The notes below the pieces were generated by a model that did no database searches, had not been told where the DNA came from, and saw only the letters and a program-made list of their open reading frames with translations. From Planctomycetaceae bacterium (lineage in GTDB: Bacteria; Planctomycetota; Planctomycetia; Planctomycetales; Planctomycetaceae), in NCBI GenBank assembly GCA_041398785.1, contig JAWKUA010000001.1, positions 534,507 through 598,506 of the forward strand: a stretch of 64,000 nucleotides of DNA. Direction: 5' to 3'. A program made the position numbers and the translations under genes. The stretch's first letter is position 1. Each line of letters starts with the position of its first letter. Positions 29,911 through 39,906 of this stretch are shown one piece after another.

Positions 29911-31617
29911 CTATGCGCCGACGCGCGCCTTCAGGCTGTTTTCTCCGAGTCGTGCACAGAAATCGCCGAAGCACTCGCCGTTGTGGCGATCGCTTCGATA
30001 AATCTCCAGCAGCGGCGTCAGCGTCTTCACGATTTCATCCTGCGGGACCAGGTCCTGGTAGATGAATGAAAGCCGCGTGCCTTCCGGGTTTCCACCAACG
30101 AAGACGGTGTACTTGCCTGCCGTCTTTCCGACCAGACCGATGTCCGACGTGTAAGGACGGCCGCAGCCGTTCGGGCAACCCGTCATGTGGACGGCGATCT
30201 TCTGAGATTCGAGACCGAGCTTCGATATCTGCAATTCCAGTTCATCAATGATCTGCGGCAGAACACGTTCGGATTCCGTAATCGCCAGACCGCAGGTGGG
30301 AAACGCCGGGCAGGCAATGCTGTATCGGCGGGCCAGAGAAAGCTGATCGGTTCGCTTGATGCCATGCTCCGACATCAGGCGTTCGATTTCCTTCCGATCG
30401 CGGGGTTCGATATCGCACAGGATGACACTCTGGATCGCCGTCAGCCGGCTGTCCATCCTGAAGCGGTTCAGGATCGCTCGCAGCCCGGTCTTGATGCGCA
30501 GGTCGCCGTCGTCCTTAATCCGTCCGTTTTCGATGTTGATTCCCAGAAACAGTTTGCCGTCGCCCTGCTCGTGCCAGCCCATGTGATCGTCGACGCCGGT
30601 GACGTCGGCCGGATGCGGTGCCGGCAGAGAGCCGCCAAAGTACTCTTCCACGGTGCTGCGAAACCTGTCGAGGCCCCAGTCCGCGATCACGTACTTCATT
30701 CGGGCGATCTTGCGATCCTCGCGATTCCCGTGGTCACGCTGGACTTTCACAATGGCTTCCGCGACGGGAATCACCTGCTCCGGCGTGACAAATGCCAGAC
30801 GCTTCGCGAGAGCCGGGAAGGTCTTTTCAGCGCTGGGAGTTGTTCCCATCCCGCCGCCGACAAGGACGTTGTAGCCGACGATCCTGCCATTCTCGACAAC
30901 GGCCAGAAAGCCAAGGTCCTGCGTATAAAGGTCGACGCAGTTGTCGTCGGGTGTGGCGACGGCCATCTTGAATTTCCGGGGCAGATAGCGTTCGCCATAG
31001 ATCGGTTCGTCAACCGGACGAAAGTCAGTGACGTTTGCCTTTGTGCCTTCGTCGTCAGTCAGCCAGATTTCGTAGTAGCCGGTTGTCCGCGGCCGGAAGT
31101 GTTCGGCAAGCTGCTGCGAAAGCTGCTGGATCTGATTGTGAACGGAGTTGTTCTTTTCGGGAGCCGGGCAGCACATGACGTTGCGGTTGACGTCACCGCA
31201 GGCGGCCAGCGTTGTCAGTTTGCTGTCATTGATCGCCCGGATGGTCTGCTTCAGGTTGCCTTTCAGAACACCATGAAGCTGAAGCCCCTGCCGCGTGGTA
31301 ATTCGCAGGGTGCCATTGCCGAGCACGTCGCACAGATCCAGCTCCGCCAGAAACTGATCGGCCGTGACGCGACCTCCGGGGATGCTGGTGCGGACCATGC
31401 AGGAGTAGGCTTTCTCCCGGCGGGATCCGTCGGGGTTCTTTGCCTTCCGCAGATCCCGGTCATCCTGCATGTAACTTCCGTGGTGCTTCAAAAGCGCGCC
31501 GGCATCGCCGCTGAAGCTCGGTTCGTCGTTCCGGAGCTCTTGAGCGATCGTACCGCGAAGCTGCCGGCTGTTTTTCTTGAGAAGTTCCGCCGCACTGAGT
31601 TGAGTAGTTTCAGACAT
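29911..31617 (-). CDS. Ferredoxin-type sulfite reductase (siroheme and 4Fe-4S)
   Basis: This enzyme carries out six-electron reduction of sulfite to sulfide (or nitrite to ammonia) in the cytoplasm. The 568-residue product has both ferrodoxin-like half domains (TRQGLQLHGVLKG and RFRMDSRLTAIQSV). It carries the cluster/siroheme cysteines CPAFPTC and TGCPNGCGRPY, a C-x5-C and C-x3-C set. The basic substrate-site region (GDVNRNVMCCPAP) is also present. Assimilatory sulfite reduction is the most likely role, given the form of these motifs, but nitrite reductases are close relatives. I chose the ATG at 31617 (MSETTQLSAAELL); the frame stays open upstream to 31830 without homologous sequence. Confidence 0.93.
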   Translation of the reverse strand: MSETTQLSAAELLKKNSRQLRGTIAQELRNDEPSFSGDAGALLKHHGSYMQDDRDLRKAKNPDGSRREKAYSCMVRTSIPGGRVTADQFLAELDLCDVLGNGTLRITTRQGLQLHGVLKGNLKQTIRAINDSKLTTLAACGDVNRNVMCCPAPEKNNSVHNQIQQLSQQLAEHFRPRTTGYYEIWLTDDEGTKANVTDFRPVDEPIYGERYLPRKFKMAVATPDDNCVDLYTQDLGFLAVVENGRIVGYNVLVGGGMGTTPSAEKTFPALAKRLAFVTPEQVIPVAEAIVKVQRDHGNREDRKIARMKYVIADWGLDRFRSTVEEYFGGSLPAPHPADVTGVDDHMGWHEQGDGKLFLGINIENGRIKDDGDLRIKTGLRAILNRFRMDSRLTAIQSVILCDIEPRDRKEIERLMSEHGIKRTDQLSLARRYSIACPAFPTCGLAITESERVLPQIIDELELQISKLGLESQKIAVHMTGCPNGCGRPYTSDIGLVGKTAGKYTVFVGGNPEGTRLSFIYQDLVPQDEIVKTLTPLLEIYRSDRHNGECFGDFCARLGENSLKARVGA

Positions 31618-32067
31618 GAACCTGGGTTTCTGGCCGTCCCGATGTGAATGGAGTGACGCGCCGAACGCGGTCGGCGCTGTGGTCGATGAGTATAGGCCGG
31701 TCCAAAACTGTTGGATAGGCTGCTCGTCGTTCCGTCGCACGCGGGAAACGGCGATTCCCGCGCGCGAAACCGAATGACTTCGAAGCCGATCTGCCGGCGC
31801 GTCAATCGCGCTTCCGGTTTGTCCGACCATGAGCGCAGGAGTGCGGTTCTGCCGATTGCGAAGTCCGTACCGGTAACTTTTGCAGGGGCGCAGCCGGCAC
31901 AGATCGCCCCTGTTGCCGGATCGTCAGAAATTCTCCAATGCAATCCAACGGTGTCGGTTCCATTCGCACTTGCGGATCAAGCCTCGTCCGCAGCAAGTCG
32001 AATAACAGCAGGGGGCGAGGTACGTCTGGTTGCTTGTTCGATTCGGGAAAATGGCGGAGTCGTTTGG
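31618..32067. promoter_or_regulatory. Divergent promoter region with two inverted repeats
   Basis: This 450-bp spacer serves the sulfite reductase gene (-) and a secreted-protein gene (+). Two clean inverted repeats are visible. GCGCCGA at 31658-31664 pairs with TCGGCGC at 31671-31677, about 40-60 bp upstream of the reductase start. CGCGGGAA at 31740-31747 pairs with TTCCCGCG at 31755-31762. Dyads with 6-7-nt spacers in this position could be operators, but no regulator gene is nearby and no promoter boxes are identified. Confidence 0.35.
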
Positions 32068-33555
32068 ATGCGACATTTCTGTGGCCATGCTGTTCTTCGG
32101 CAAATTCTGCTGGTTGTGTGTGTCGTAGCCAATTCAGGCCTGTGCAGCGCTCAGTCCGGGAAAGTGCCCAACGAACTGAAGTCGGATGTCGAGGAACCGA
32201 AGATTCACCTGCCGGAATTCGGGCAGGATTCGCCGTTCCACACCGTGTCGCGGTCCACGCCTGTATCAGACGATCCTGTTCTGAAGGTAGTGCAGGAAGC
32301 TGTTGACGCGACCCGACGCCGGCTGTTGTCGACGGATCAGCACACGCCGTGGCAGATCATGCACGGACTGCTGGCGCTGCGGCAGGATCTGAGAATTCGC
32401 AAGGACGGCGAAGTGATCTCCGGACTTGACTGGGTCTGCACCGGCCCCACGTTCGACAACGTTCGCTGGTTTGAAAAGACGCGTCACGGCGGGCGTGCTC
32501 AACCCTACAGCCGCCCCTATGCGTTTGAAGGTCACGCCAATCAGTTTCTTGCAATTCTGTCGATGTCGGGCCTGTCGCTGGACCACGAATTTCAGACCGA
32601 TGACGGCCCGATCACCATGAAGGACATGCTGCGCAATGCGCAGATGACGATGAACACGAAGGACGAAGTCACCTGGTCCCTGTGGGCTCTGAGTCGGTAC
32701 CTGCCGCCGGATGCCGAGTGGCTGAACGAAAACGGCGAACCGTGGAGCATCGAGCGGATGGTGAAAATCCAGACCGATGCGCCGCTGAAGGGTGCTCCCT
32801 GCGGAGGAACTCACGGCCTGTTCGCTCTTGCTCACGCCCGCAACGTCTACCTGCGTCACGGAAAGCCGCTGCGAGGCGTGTGGCTGGAGGGTGAATACAA
32901 AATTCGCACCTACATCAACACGGCCAGAATGCAGCAGAATTCCAACGGCAGCCTGTCATCCAACTACTTCCGCGGCCGCGAGTATGATCAGGACTTCAAT
33001 AAGCGAATGGCCAGCGCCGGACATGTTCTGGAATTTCTGATGATTGCGCTTCCGCAGGAAGAACTGCAGGAACAATGGGTGCGGCGAGCCATTCACGCAA
33101 CGGCCTCAGATCTGCTGAATAATCGCAAAGCTCACGTGAAGTGTTCTCCGCTGTATCACTCCGCGAACGGGCTGAGCATCTATCTGGATCGCATGAAACT
33201 GACAGACAAACCCGATCAGTTGGCTGCCGGTAAGGAAGAAAAGAAGACGGCCAAAGCGGACACACCGTCCGGCAGCGGGCCATCGGTTCCCGCGACTCGT
33301 ATTTCCAATCCGAAGGCGGTGCTTGAGGATCTCGATGTGCCGCCGGAATCCGACGACGCCGACGAGTTGTCCGCAGAACAGCCGTCAGCGGACGACACAT
33401 CGTCGGATGAGGCTGCCGAGCGGGCCGCTGAAGATCAGGCGAAGTGGCGAGCCACACTGGAATCGCGACGCACACCGATCGTGCTGCCGGAAGAGCTGGA
33501 GGCCGACGCGGAATCCGGCATTCTGCTGCCGGTGCCGGACGACGCCGGGATTTAG
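32068..33555 (+). CDS. Conserved secreted planctomycete protein of unknown function
   Basis: The 495-residue product starts with a signal peptide (MRHFCGHAVLRQILLVVCVV, then ANSGLCSAQ) behind GGAG 8 nt upstream. Residues 70-370 form one mainly helical domain with well-preserved segments: TPWQIMHGLLALRQDL, GRAQPYSRPYAFEGHANQF, GAPCGGTHGLFAL and QQNSNGSLSSNYFRGREYD. Its helix pattern, with aromatic and glycine-rich turns, is reminiscent of alpha/alpha-toroid folds, but I cannot assign a family. The last 110 residues are acidic, Pro/Ser-rich and low in complexity. The frame is open upstream to 31711, but that part has no signal peptide and is probably not translated. Confidence 0.78.
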   Translation: MRHFCGHAVLRQILLVVCVVANSGLCSAQSGKVPNELKSDVEEPKIHLPEFGQDSPFHTVSRSTPVSDDPVLKVVQEAVDATRRRLLSTDQHTPWQIMHGLLALRQDLRIRKDGEVISGLDWVCTGPTFDNVRWFEKTRHGGRAQPYSRPYAFEGHANQFLAILSMSGLSLDHEFQTDDGPITMKDMLRNAQMTMNTKDEVTWSLWALSRYLPPDAEWLNENGEPWSIERMVKIQTDAPLKGAPCGGTHGLFALAHARNVYLRHGKPLRGVWLEGEYKIRTYINTARMQQNSNGSLSSNYFRGREYDQDFNKRMASAGHVLEFLMIALPQEELQEQWVRRAIHATASDLLNNRKAHVKCSPLYHSANGLSIYLDRMKLTDKPDQLAAGKEEKKTAKADTPSGSGPSVPATRISNPKAVLEDLDVPPESDDADELSAEQPSADDTSSDEAAERAAEDQAKWRATLESRRTPIVLPEELEADAESGILLPVPDDAGI

Positions 33556-33750
33556 TGCCTTGTCAGCAATTGATTGGTGAGTCTTGTGGCACTCGCTGCG
33601 TCAGTGGTTTCCGCAGCGCAGACGCAGTGACACATCCGGCGACACACATCCAAACACGCTGGCCAGGGCACCAGGGCTCATGCATGCATGAATGAACGGC
33701 CGGCAGCGGGGAACGGCTCGTGCCGCCCCGGGCAGTTCTCCTGTCCGATT

Positions 33751-36700
33751 TCAGTGCGGCCAGACTGCGATAAACCCGTCTTCACCCGACGTCACGATGT
33801 CTCCGTTGACGGAAACGTCCAGTGAATCGACGGGACGCGAATGCGGCGCTCGATTGGCGATGCGAAGTTCGATCGATGAACTTCCGCGATACGGTTCCGC
33901 GCCGGAGCCCGGGTCGGTGTAGATCCATTCGAACACGCGTCCGTCGGCGCCTCCCGTCAGCAGTGTTTCGCTGGCCGGGCCAAATGCGATCGCGGACACT
34001 CCCTGAATCTGGTCGTCGCCGCCCCGGCCGACTGTGTGACCTCCCTGCAAAACGGCAACGGTGCGGCTGGTTTCGGGACCGCCGGTTTCGTACTGGAAGA
34101 TAATCGCGACGGATGTCACGTCGCCGTCTTCGTCGATGACAATGCCGCCGGCGGCAAAACGACTTCCGTCCGACGAAAAGGCGACCGTATTGAACACAAC
34201 GTGACCGTCGATATCGGGGACGATCGGAACCGACTGCGCCTCGTTGCCGGAGATCTTCCACAGCCCCAGATGTCCGCGCTGGACTCCCAGCAGATGACTG
34301 CCGTCCGGAGAAATGGCGACCGAGTTCCCGCCGTATGCGTCGTGCTCCGTTTTGTCCGCATCGGCATTGAGTGTGACGGGAGGAATGGTGATGGCTGCTT
34401 CCGAAGGAGGCGGCGTGTGCGGTTTCCAGTTCCAGAGTCTGATATCGCCGACCGCGCCCACGGATGCGATACGGTAGTCGTCCTTTGCCGGACTGAAGGC
34501 GACTCCGTCGATTCGACCCATGTGCGGGTTCAGGATGCGGAACACGGTACCGGCGTGGTTCGGGCTTTCTTCATCGGCGTCGAACACGCGGAGCGATTCG
34601 CTGGCCGTCGCCAGGTATTTCCGATCGAAGGAAAAGCTGACGCCCAGAACGGCGGCGTGCGCTCGAAATTCCGCAAGGTGGCGACCGGATTCCAGGTCCC
34701 AAAGATGCGCCGCGCGTCCGTCGAACGTGGCAATTCGCTTCGGGGGATTCTCACCGGGCACGAATGCCGCCTGAATTGCCGGAGCGTTGAACTGAACCCG
34801 GTCACGCTCGCTAAGAGTCTGGTTCGGGTCAGCTACCGACTGCCGCAGGCGATTCAGCACTTTCCACGAATCGGCGTCGTAAACATAGATTTCGGTGGCT
34901 GCGGTGGTTGCTGTTTCCTTTTGGTTGCTGACGAACAGCAGTCGCGTGCCGTCCGGCGACCATGAAACGCCCTGTTCAAATGCACGGCCGCGCTCGTTGG
35001 CGGCGATCGTTGTGGACCGCAGTTCCTTAACCGGCAGATCGCTGAACGTCGACCAGATCGTCACGCGAAACAGATACGTTTCCTTTCCGGATTCTCCGCC
35101 GGAAATCTGTTTTAGCGCCGTGGTCGCGAAACGGCGGCGATCCGGAGCCATTCGAAGACTCAGGACGAAGTCGTCATTGTCCGGCTCGTCTTCGACCTTA
35201 CGTCGCTCGAAGGTTTGTTCCGACTGCCGAATTTCCTCCCCGCTGATTTTCCATCGCCGCACGTGTCCATCGTACCCGGCGCTGATGAGTTCATCTTCGG
35301 CGATGAACGCGATCCCGGAAACACCATCCTTGTTGTGAGTTCCCTGAGCCCGCGCGATCACGGAACTGTCGCCGGCGTTCCAGACGACCATCCGGCCGCG
35401 ACGTCCGGCGGTGACGATGCGTTCGCCGGACGGGGAGATTGCGACCGCTGTGATTTCGTCTTCCGGGTGCTCGCCGATGAATTCGACATCGGGCCGCGGC
35501 GTCGGAGAGCTTTCGATGGTGTCTAGTTTCCAAAGCAGCGCGACATGGGCTGTGGAACTTGTGCCCGTTGCGGAATCCGGCGTCTCGCGCACTCCCGCGG
35601 CAAGCACCAGTTTTCCATCATCGGACACCGCGATTTCGCTCTGCGAGTTCTCCGGAAGCAGTCGTGAAACTTCACGGCCGATGCCGTCTTCGTCGTCCTT
35701 TGAATCCCAGACCGAAATCGATCCCGACCAGTCAGACGTCAGCAGCCGGCGACCATCCGGCGGAAGCACGCGCAGCGACTGCAGGTTCGGGATGTGACCT
35801 TCCAGAAACACGTTCTTGTCGGGGTCAAAGAACAGCGATCCGCGTCCTCCCATCGCCATCGTGCCCGTCTTTCGTCCGGCGGTGTCGTAGACATGCGCCG
35901 CGCGATCGTTGGCTCCGACGACAATCCGATTGCCGTCACGACTGAAGCGGGCAGAATACGCGGCGATGAAATTCGGACTGCCGTCAGAGCTGCCGATGCG
36001 AAACGGCTGCCGCGGCTGCTGAACGGCCGCCGCCAGGGCATGTGTGCTGACGGGAATCGCACGGTGCACGCGTTTTTGTGTTCGGCTGACGGTCCGGTGG
36101 CCGGGCCTCCGCACGTCAGGACATTCCGCTTCGTTCCACTGAGTGACGGTGCCGGTTGCGAAAACGTCGTCCAGCGATCTGAACAGCTTCGCATACTCAC
36201 CATACGTCGAAATCGTCCAGTGTCGCACGGAATGACCGTCGTCGCCCACGGAGCACACCTGGTCGCTGGAATTCCCCGCGAATGAAACGTACCGCACGGC
36301 TCCGGAATGTCCCGCCAGCAAACTGCCGTACTTTCCCGCGATGTTCCAAAGCCCCGGGACTTCTGACGGGACGAACCGGCCGTTCTGCAGGTCGCGGACC
36401 TGGATGTAGTTGCGAGTAAAACCGGTGACGAGGCGTTGATTGTCGCGGGAAAACGCCGCGCTGGAAACTTCAAACGGGCCGAATTCCAGCACCGCGGCGT
36501 CACGATTGTCGAGCTCATGCGGCGCCACAAACGGGAATTTGTTCGCCTCTGCGCCCTCCCGGCGCGGCAGGATCATCAGGCGATTCGGACCGATCAAAGC
36601 CAGCGCCAGCAGACTGCTGTCAGGCGAAAGAAACATCGCCTGCGGCGTGGATTCGTTGCCGCGCAGTCCCTCCAGCCCCGGAGCCGATCCCGCGCGCACC

Positions 36701-39642
36701 AGGATTGGCGGATTGGCATCGAAATCCAGCGGCACCGAAAAAATGCCTTCCGTAGCGGTGTTCGCAATCAGCGCCGATTCGTCAGACATCAGCACGACGC
36801 TCTTCACCGAAAAGTTCGTACGACCATTGCCATTGCCGGCCAGCGGTCCGGCAAACACCTGTTCCGGCTGCGGCCCGTCGACATTCAGGATCCGGATCGT
36901 GGCTTCCGGGTCGTCGCCGACGAAATACAGTCGCTGTCCCGAAGCGGAAAACAGGGCATGCGCGTAAGTGATGTTCGCACCCGTTGGCGACTCAGGCAGC
37001 GCGATCCGGCGCGGCTGATCGGTCGAAAGATCCCAGAGTTCGTTCAGCCTGTTGCGTCCGCCGATGGCCAGTTTCGTCCCGTCGGCTGTCAGAGCGATAG
37101 CTCCGATCCGGTCTCCGGCGGTGATCTCCGCAGGACGAGTTTCCGAACCGGAATCCTCGGACCCGGTTCTCAGAATCGTCACCGTGGTTGTTGTGGCAAG
37201 CGCTGTGACTCGGCCACTTGCGCTGACGGTGCTGAAGCGAACCTTCTGCACATTCGTGGCCTGAGCCGTCTGCTGCTTGTCCTGTTCAATCTGGTCTCGC
37301 CAGCGCTTCAGGAAACGTCGCCGTTCTTCGCTGTGGCTCTTATCCTCCAGCGCTTCGTCGATGGCCTGGATGGCTTCGCCGAACAGTCCGAGATCGCGGC
37401 TGGTTTTGACCGTCTTGTTCAGCGCATCCCAGTTGGCCTGAGCAGCAAGCTTCTCCGCGTTCTGGCGTTTTTCGTCGGCCTCAGCCACTTCCTTGCGGAG
37501 CGATTCCGCCTGTTCCAGCAGAGGCTTCACGGCGTCTTCCGCCTTCTTCTTTTCTGCTTCCGCTTCCCTGCGGCGCGCTTCGGATTCCTGTTGCTGAGCT
37601 TTCGCGGCGTCGGCCAGAGCGACGGCAGCTTCCTTTGCTTCTTCGGCGGTTGCAGCCCGAGCAACCGCTTCATTCGCGGCCTTCACTTTTTCCGCGAGTT
37701 CGCGTTCGACTTCCAGTTTGCGGTTTTCCGCGGCCTGAGCGAGTTCTTCGGCGGCCTTTTTCTTTTCTTCCGCAACCGCCATTGCGTTGTCAGCGTCCTT
37801 CAGCCGCTCGTCTTTGGCGATGAGTTCTTCGTTGGCCTTCTGAAGATTGCTGGTCGCCTCCTGAGCCACCAGCATCTGCTGCGTGCTGACGAACACGCCG
37901 GCGATCGCGGCGACAAACAGCACGGCCCAGGTCGTTTTGACAAGCGTCCGGAAGCGACGCGTCTTCCTCAGCCGGCTGCGCAAATCGTCGAACCGGGAGT
38001 CACCGTTTTCGCCGACAATCTGCAATCCCAGGTCGATGTCGCCCTTCTTGTGAGCCAGTGCAGCGTAGGCTCGCCGAGCCCGAATGTCGCCGTCCTGCGC
38101 GCGGCGGTTGTTCGGCCATTTTCGAAGCGCTTCGTCGTACAGCGCGACGGCGTGCTGGTATTCGCTGTAACCGGCGTTTGCGGGATTTTCTTCAGCGGAA
38201 TGCATCAGCTCTTCCGCGCGGCCGGTGATGCGATATTCGCGAATTGCCTCCTGAAATTCCTCAACCGTGGCGAAACGGTCGGCGGGACTGGTGGACATGG
38301 CCCGCAGAGCAATGTTCATCAGTTCGCCGGGATTCGAAATGCGCTTTTCGATCTTGTTGTTGACGACGGCCCAGATCACGGCGCTCAGTTGTTCGGCGGC
38401 ATCCGTCATGCTCCAGAATTCGCGCAACAGGTGCGGCGGAAATCCTTCCACGACCTCAAACAGGATGGCTCCCAGCACGTAGATGTCGCTATGCGGTCCG
38501 ATGACGGAAATGTCGTCGTCGGCCAGTTCCGGCGCCATGTAGACGGGTGTTCCCGCGCCGCCTCGAAAATCCACGACGACGCTGTCCTTGCGAGGAAACG
38601 CGTCAGTGGTGATCGCCAGACCCCAGTCCAGCACGATGACTTCGCCGTAGTCACCCACGACCACGTTTTCCGGCTTCAGATCGCGGTTGATCACACCGCG
38701 TGAATGAGCGTACGCGACGGCGTCGCAGAGCTTCATGAAGATTTCAAGATTCTCTTCCAGCGAGCGTTCGCGGATGGTCTTGTTCCACGCCGTGCCCTGC
38801 ACCTGTTTCATGGAATAGAACAGCTTGCCATCGCCGGTGCAGCCCAGGTCGTGGATCGGGACGATGTTGGGATGCACCAGATTGGCTGTCACAACGGCTT
38901 CCGAAACGAACATCGCCTGATCGTGATCAACATGCGGTGAATCGGGCTTCAGCGTTTTGACCGCCAGGTCGCGATTCAAAGACGTCTGCCGAGCTCGATA
39001 GACAACACCCATGTTGCCAGCGCCCAGCCGGTTCAGGATTTCGTACTCCGGAGAATCCCTGTCCCAGGTCAGCGCCGACTGCAGGCCGGTGACGTTGGCT
39101 CGATCTTTGGGAATCTCGTTGATCACGCCTGAGATTTCCCCGGAGACACCTCGCTGATGAATGCGAAGGTTCCAGGTGCTTTTTCCCGCTTTGGCTTTCG
39201 GAACTGCCGCATTTGAACGCTGAGTTCGCACGACAGGATCCTTCACCGTGACCAGCGTCTTTCCGGAACCGGTATCGAACTGCGGATTGTCGGGAGTTTC
39301 GCGGTGAAGCTGAGCGATTGTGCTGATCGGTGTCTGTTCCGCCCGATGCGTCTTGAAAATCGTGCCCTGATCTTCAAACACGGGCAGCGCGTCCAGGCTG
39401 TCGCCGGGCGCGGTAAATGGAGAGGCGAAACGTGTTCCGAACGCTGAGCCTCCCGCATCAGCAACCGTTTCCGGGCCGGCCACGATTCTTTCCGGAACCA
39501 GAGTCCCGCCGGCACCTTGTTCCGCCGACGGCGGTTTCGCGCCGGAGTCGTCCGCTGAATTGCCAAACGAAGGCGCCAGTGTGCCGAACACTGGTGCCCG
39601 CGGTGTCTCGTCACTGTCGTCCCGGTTGCGGCCGTTTTTCAT
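33751..39642 (-). CDS. Membrane serine/threonine kinase with coiled coil and WD40 repeats
   Basis: The 1963-residue product begins with a disordered segment of about 190 residues. A Hanks-type kinase domain follows: RLGAGNMGVVYRARQ near 205, AVKTL with the ATP-binding lysine, and MAPELADDD. The catalytic loop reads VINRDLKPEN, with asparagine for the usual histidine of HRD, and the DFG motif is DWG. One transmembrane helix (WAVLFVAAIAGVFV) lies near 570. A long Glu/Ala/Lys coiled coil (about 590-770) follows, then WD40-type repeats to the C-terminus (for example FSRDNQRLVTGF, ISPSGERIVTAG). The kinase is probably cytoplasmic and the propellers on the other side of the membrane. A GTG at 39687 is an alternative start. 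The whole 5.9-kb frame is intact. Confidence 0.92.
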   Translation of the reverse strand: MKNGRNRDDSDETPRAPVFGTLAPSFGNSADDSGAKPPSAEQGAGGTLVPERIVAGPETVADAGGSAFGTRFASPFTAPGDSLDALPVFEDQGTIFKTHRAEQTPISTIAQLHRETPDNPQFDTGSGKTLVTVKDPVVRTQRSNAAVPKAKAGKSTWNLRIHQRGVSGEISGVINEIPKDRANVTGLQSALTWDRDSPEYEILNRLGAGNMGVVYRARQTSLNRDLAVKTLKPDSPHVDHDQAMFVSEAVVTANLVHPNIVPIHDLGCTGDGKLFYSMKQVQGTAWNKTIRERSLEENLEIFMKLCDAVAYAHSRGVINRDLKPENVVVGDYGEVIVLDWGLAITTDAFPRKDSVVVDFRGGAGTPVYMAPELADDDISVIGPHSDIYVLGAILFEVVEGFPPHLLREFWSMTDAAEQLSAVIWAVVNNKIEKRISNPGELMNIALRAMSTSPADRFATVEEFQEAIREYRITGRAEELMHSAEENPANAGYSEYQHAVALYDEALRKWPNNRRAQDGDIRARRAYAALAHKKGDIDLGLQIVGENGDSRFDDLRSRLRKTRRFRTLVKTTWAVLFVAAIAGVFVSTQQMLVAQEATSNLQKANEELIAKDERLKDADNAMAVAEEKKKAAEELAQAAENRKLEVERELAEKVKAANEAVARAATAEEAKEAAVALADAAKAQQQESEARRREAEAEKKKAEDAVKPLLEQAESLRKEVAEADEKRQNAEKLAAQANWDALNKTVKTSRDLGLFGEAIQAIDEALEDKSHSEERRRFLKRWRDQIEQDKQQTAQATNVQKVRFSTVSASGRVTALATTTTVTILRTGSEDSGSETRPAEITAGDRIGAIALTADGTKLAIGGRNRLNELWDLSTDQPRRIALPESPTGANITYAHALFSASGQRLYFVGDDPEATIRILNVDGPQPEQVFAGPLAGNGNGRTNFSVKSVVLMSDESALIANTATEGIFSVPLDFDANPPILVRAGSAPGLEGLRGNESTPQAMFLSPDSSLLALALIGPNRLMILPRREGAEANKFPFVAPHELDNRDAAVLEFGPFEVSSAAFSRDNQRLVTGFTRNYIQVRDLQNGRFVPSEVPGLWNIAGKYGSLLAGHSGAVRYVSFAGNSSDQVCSVGDDGHSVRHWTISTYGEYAKLFRSLDDVFATGTVTQWNEAECPDVRRPGHRTVSRTQKRVHRAIPVSTHALAAAVQQPRQPFRIGSSDGSPNFIAAYSARFSRDGNRIVVGANDRAAHVYDTAGRKTGTMAMGGRGSLFFDPDKNVFLEGHIPNLQSLRVLPPDGRRLLTSDWSGSISVWDSKDDEDGIGREVSRLLPENSQSEIAVSDDGKLVLAAGVRETPDSATGTSSTAHVALLWKLDTIESSPTPRPDVEFIGEHPEDEITAVAISPSGERIVTAGRRGRMVVWNAGDSSVIARAQGTHNKDGVSGIAFIAEDELISAGYDGHVRRWKISGEEIRQSEQTFERRKVEDEPDNDDFVLSLRMAPDRRRFATTALKQISGGESGKETYLFRVTIWSTFSDLPVKELRSTTIAANERGRAFEQGVSWSPDGTRLLFVSNQKETATTAATEIYVYDADSWKVLNRLRQSVADPNQTLSERDRVQFNAPAIQAAFVPGENPPKRIATFDGRAAHLWDLESGRHLAEFRAHAAVLGVSFSFDRKYLATASESLRVFDADEESPNHAGTVFRILNPHMGRIDGVAFSPAKDDYRIASVGAVGDIRLWNWKPHTPPPSEAAITIPPVTLNADADKTEHDAYGGNSVAISPDGSHLLGVQRGHLGLWKISGNEAQSVPIVPDIDGHVVFNTVAFSSDGSRFAAGGIVIDEDGDVTSVAIIFQYETGGPETSRTVAVLQGGHTVGRGGDDQIQGVSAIAFGPASETLLTGGADGRVFEWIYTDPGSGAEPYRGSSSIELRIANRAPHSRPVDSLDVSVNGDIVTSGEDGFIAVWPH

Positions 39643-39906
39643 CGCACTGTGCTCTCTGCTGCCTCGTAACGATTCTCCGTATTTCACACGGCAAACTCTT
39701 TGCCGAGTCGGCGTCGGCTGATTCTCTCAGAGACCGCCGCAATCCCGCCACCCTGATCTGCAGAATTCCAGAGCCGCTTCGTCCGGCATCGAATCACGCG
39801 AATGCCGGCCCCGCGCAAAAGAACGGGAAGTGACGAAGGGATCTCCGTCGCTTCCCTGAGTGTTTCCCCGCGAAGCGTAGAACTGCGTCCGGACGATTCG
39901 CTTCAA

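Noticed and set aside
30187..31647. 486-residue plus-strand open frame
   Set aside because: It is antisense to the sulfite reductase gene, whose active-site motifs are unmistakable.
31711..32067. N-terminal extension of the secreted protein at 32068
   Set aside because: The extra 119 residues have no homologous sense and would bury the signal peptide inside the protein.
36436..38703. 755-residue plus-strand open frame
   Set aside because: It lies wholly antisense to the coiled-coil and kinase part of the WD40 kinase. Its Phe/Leu-rich sequence is the complement of the Glu/Lys/Ala coiled coil.
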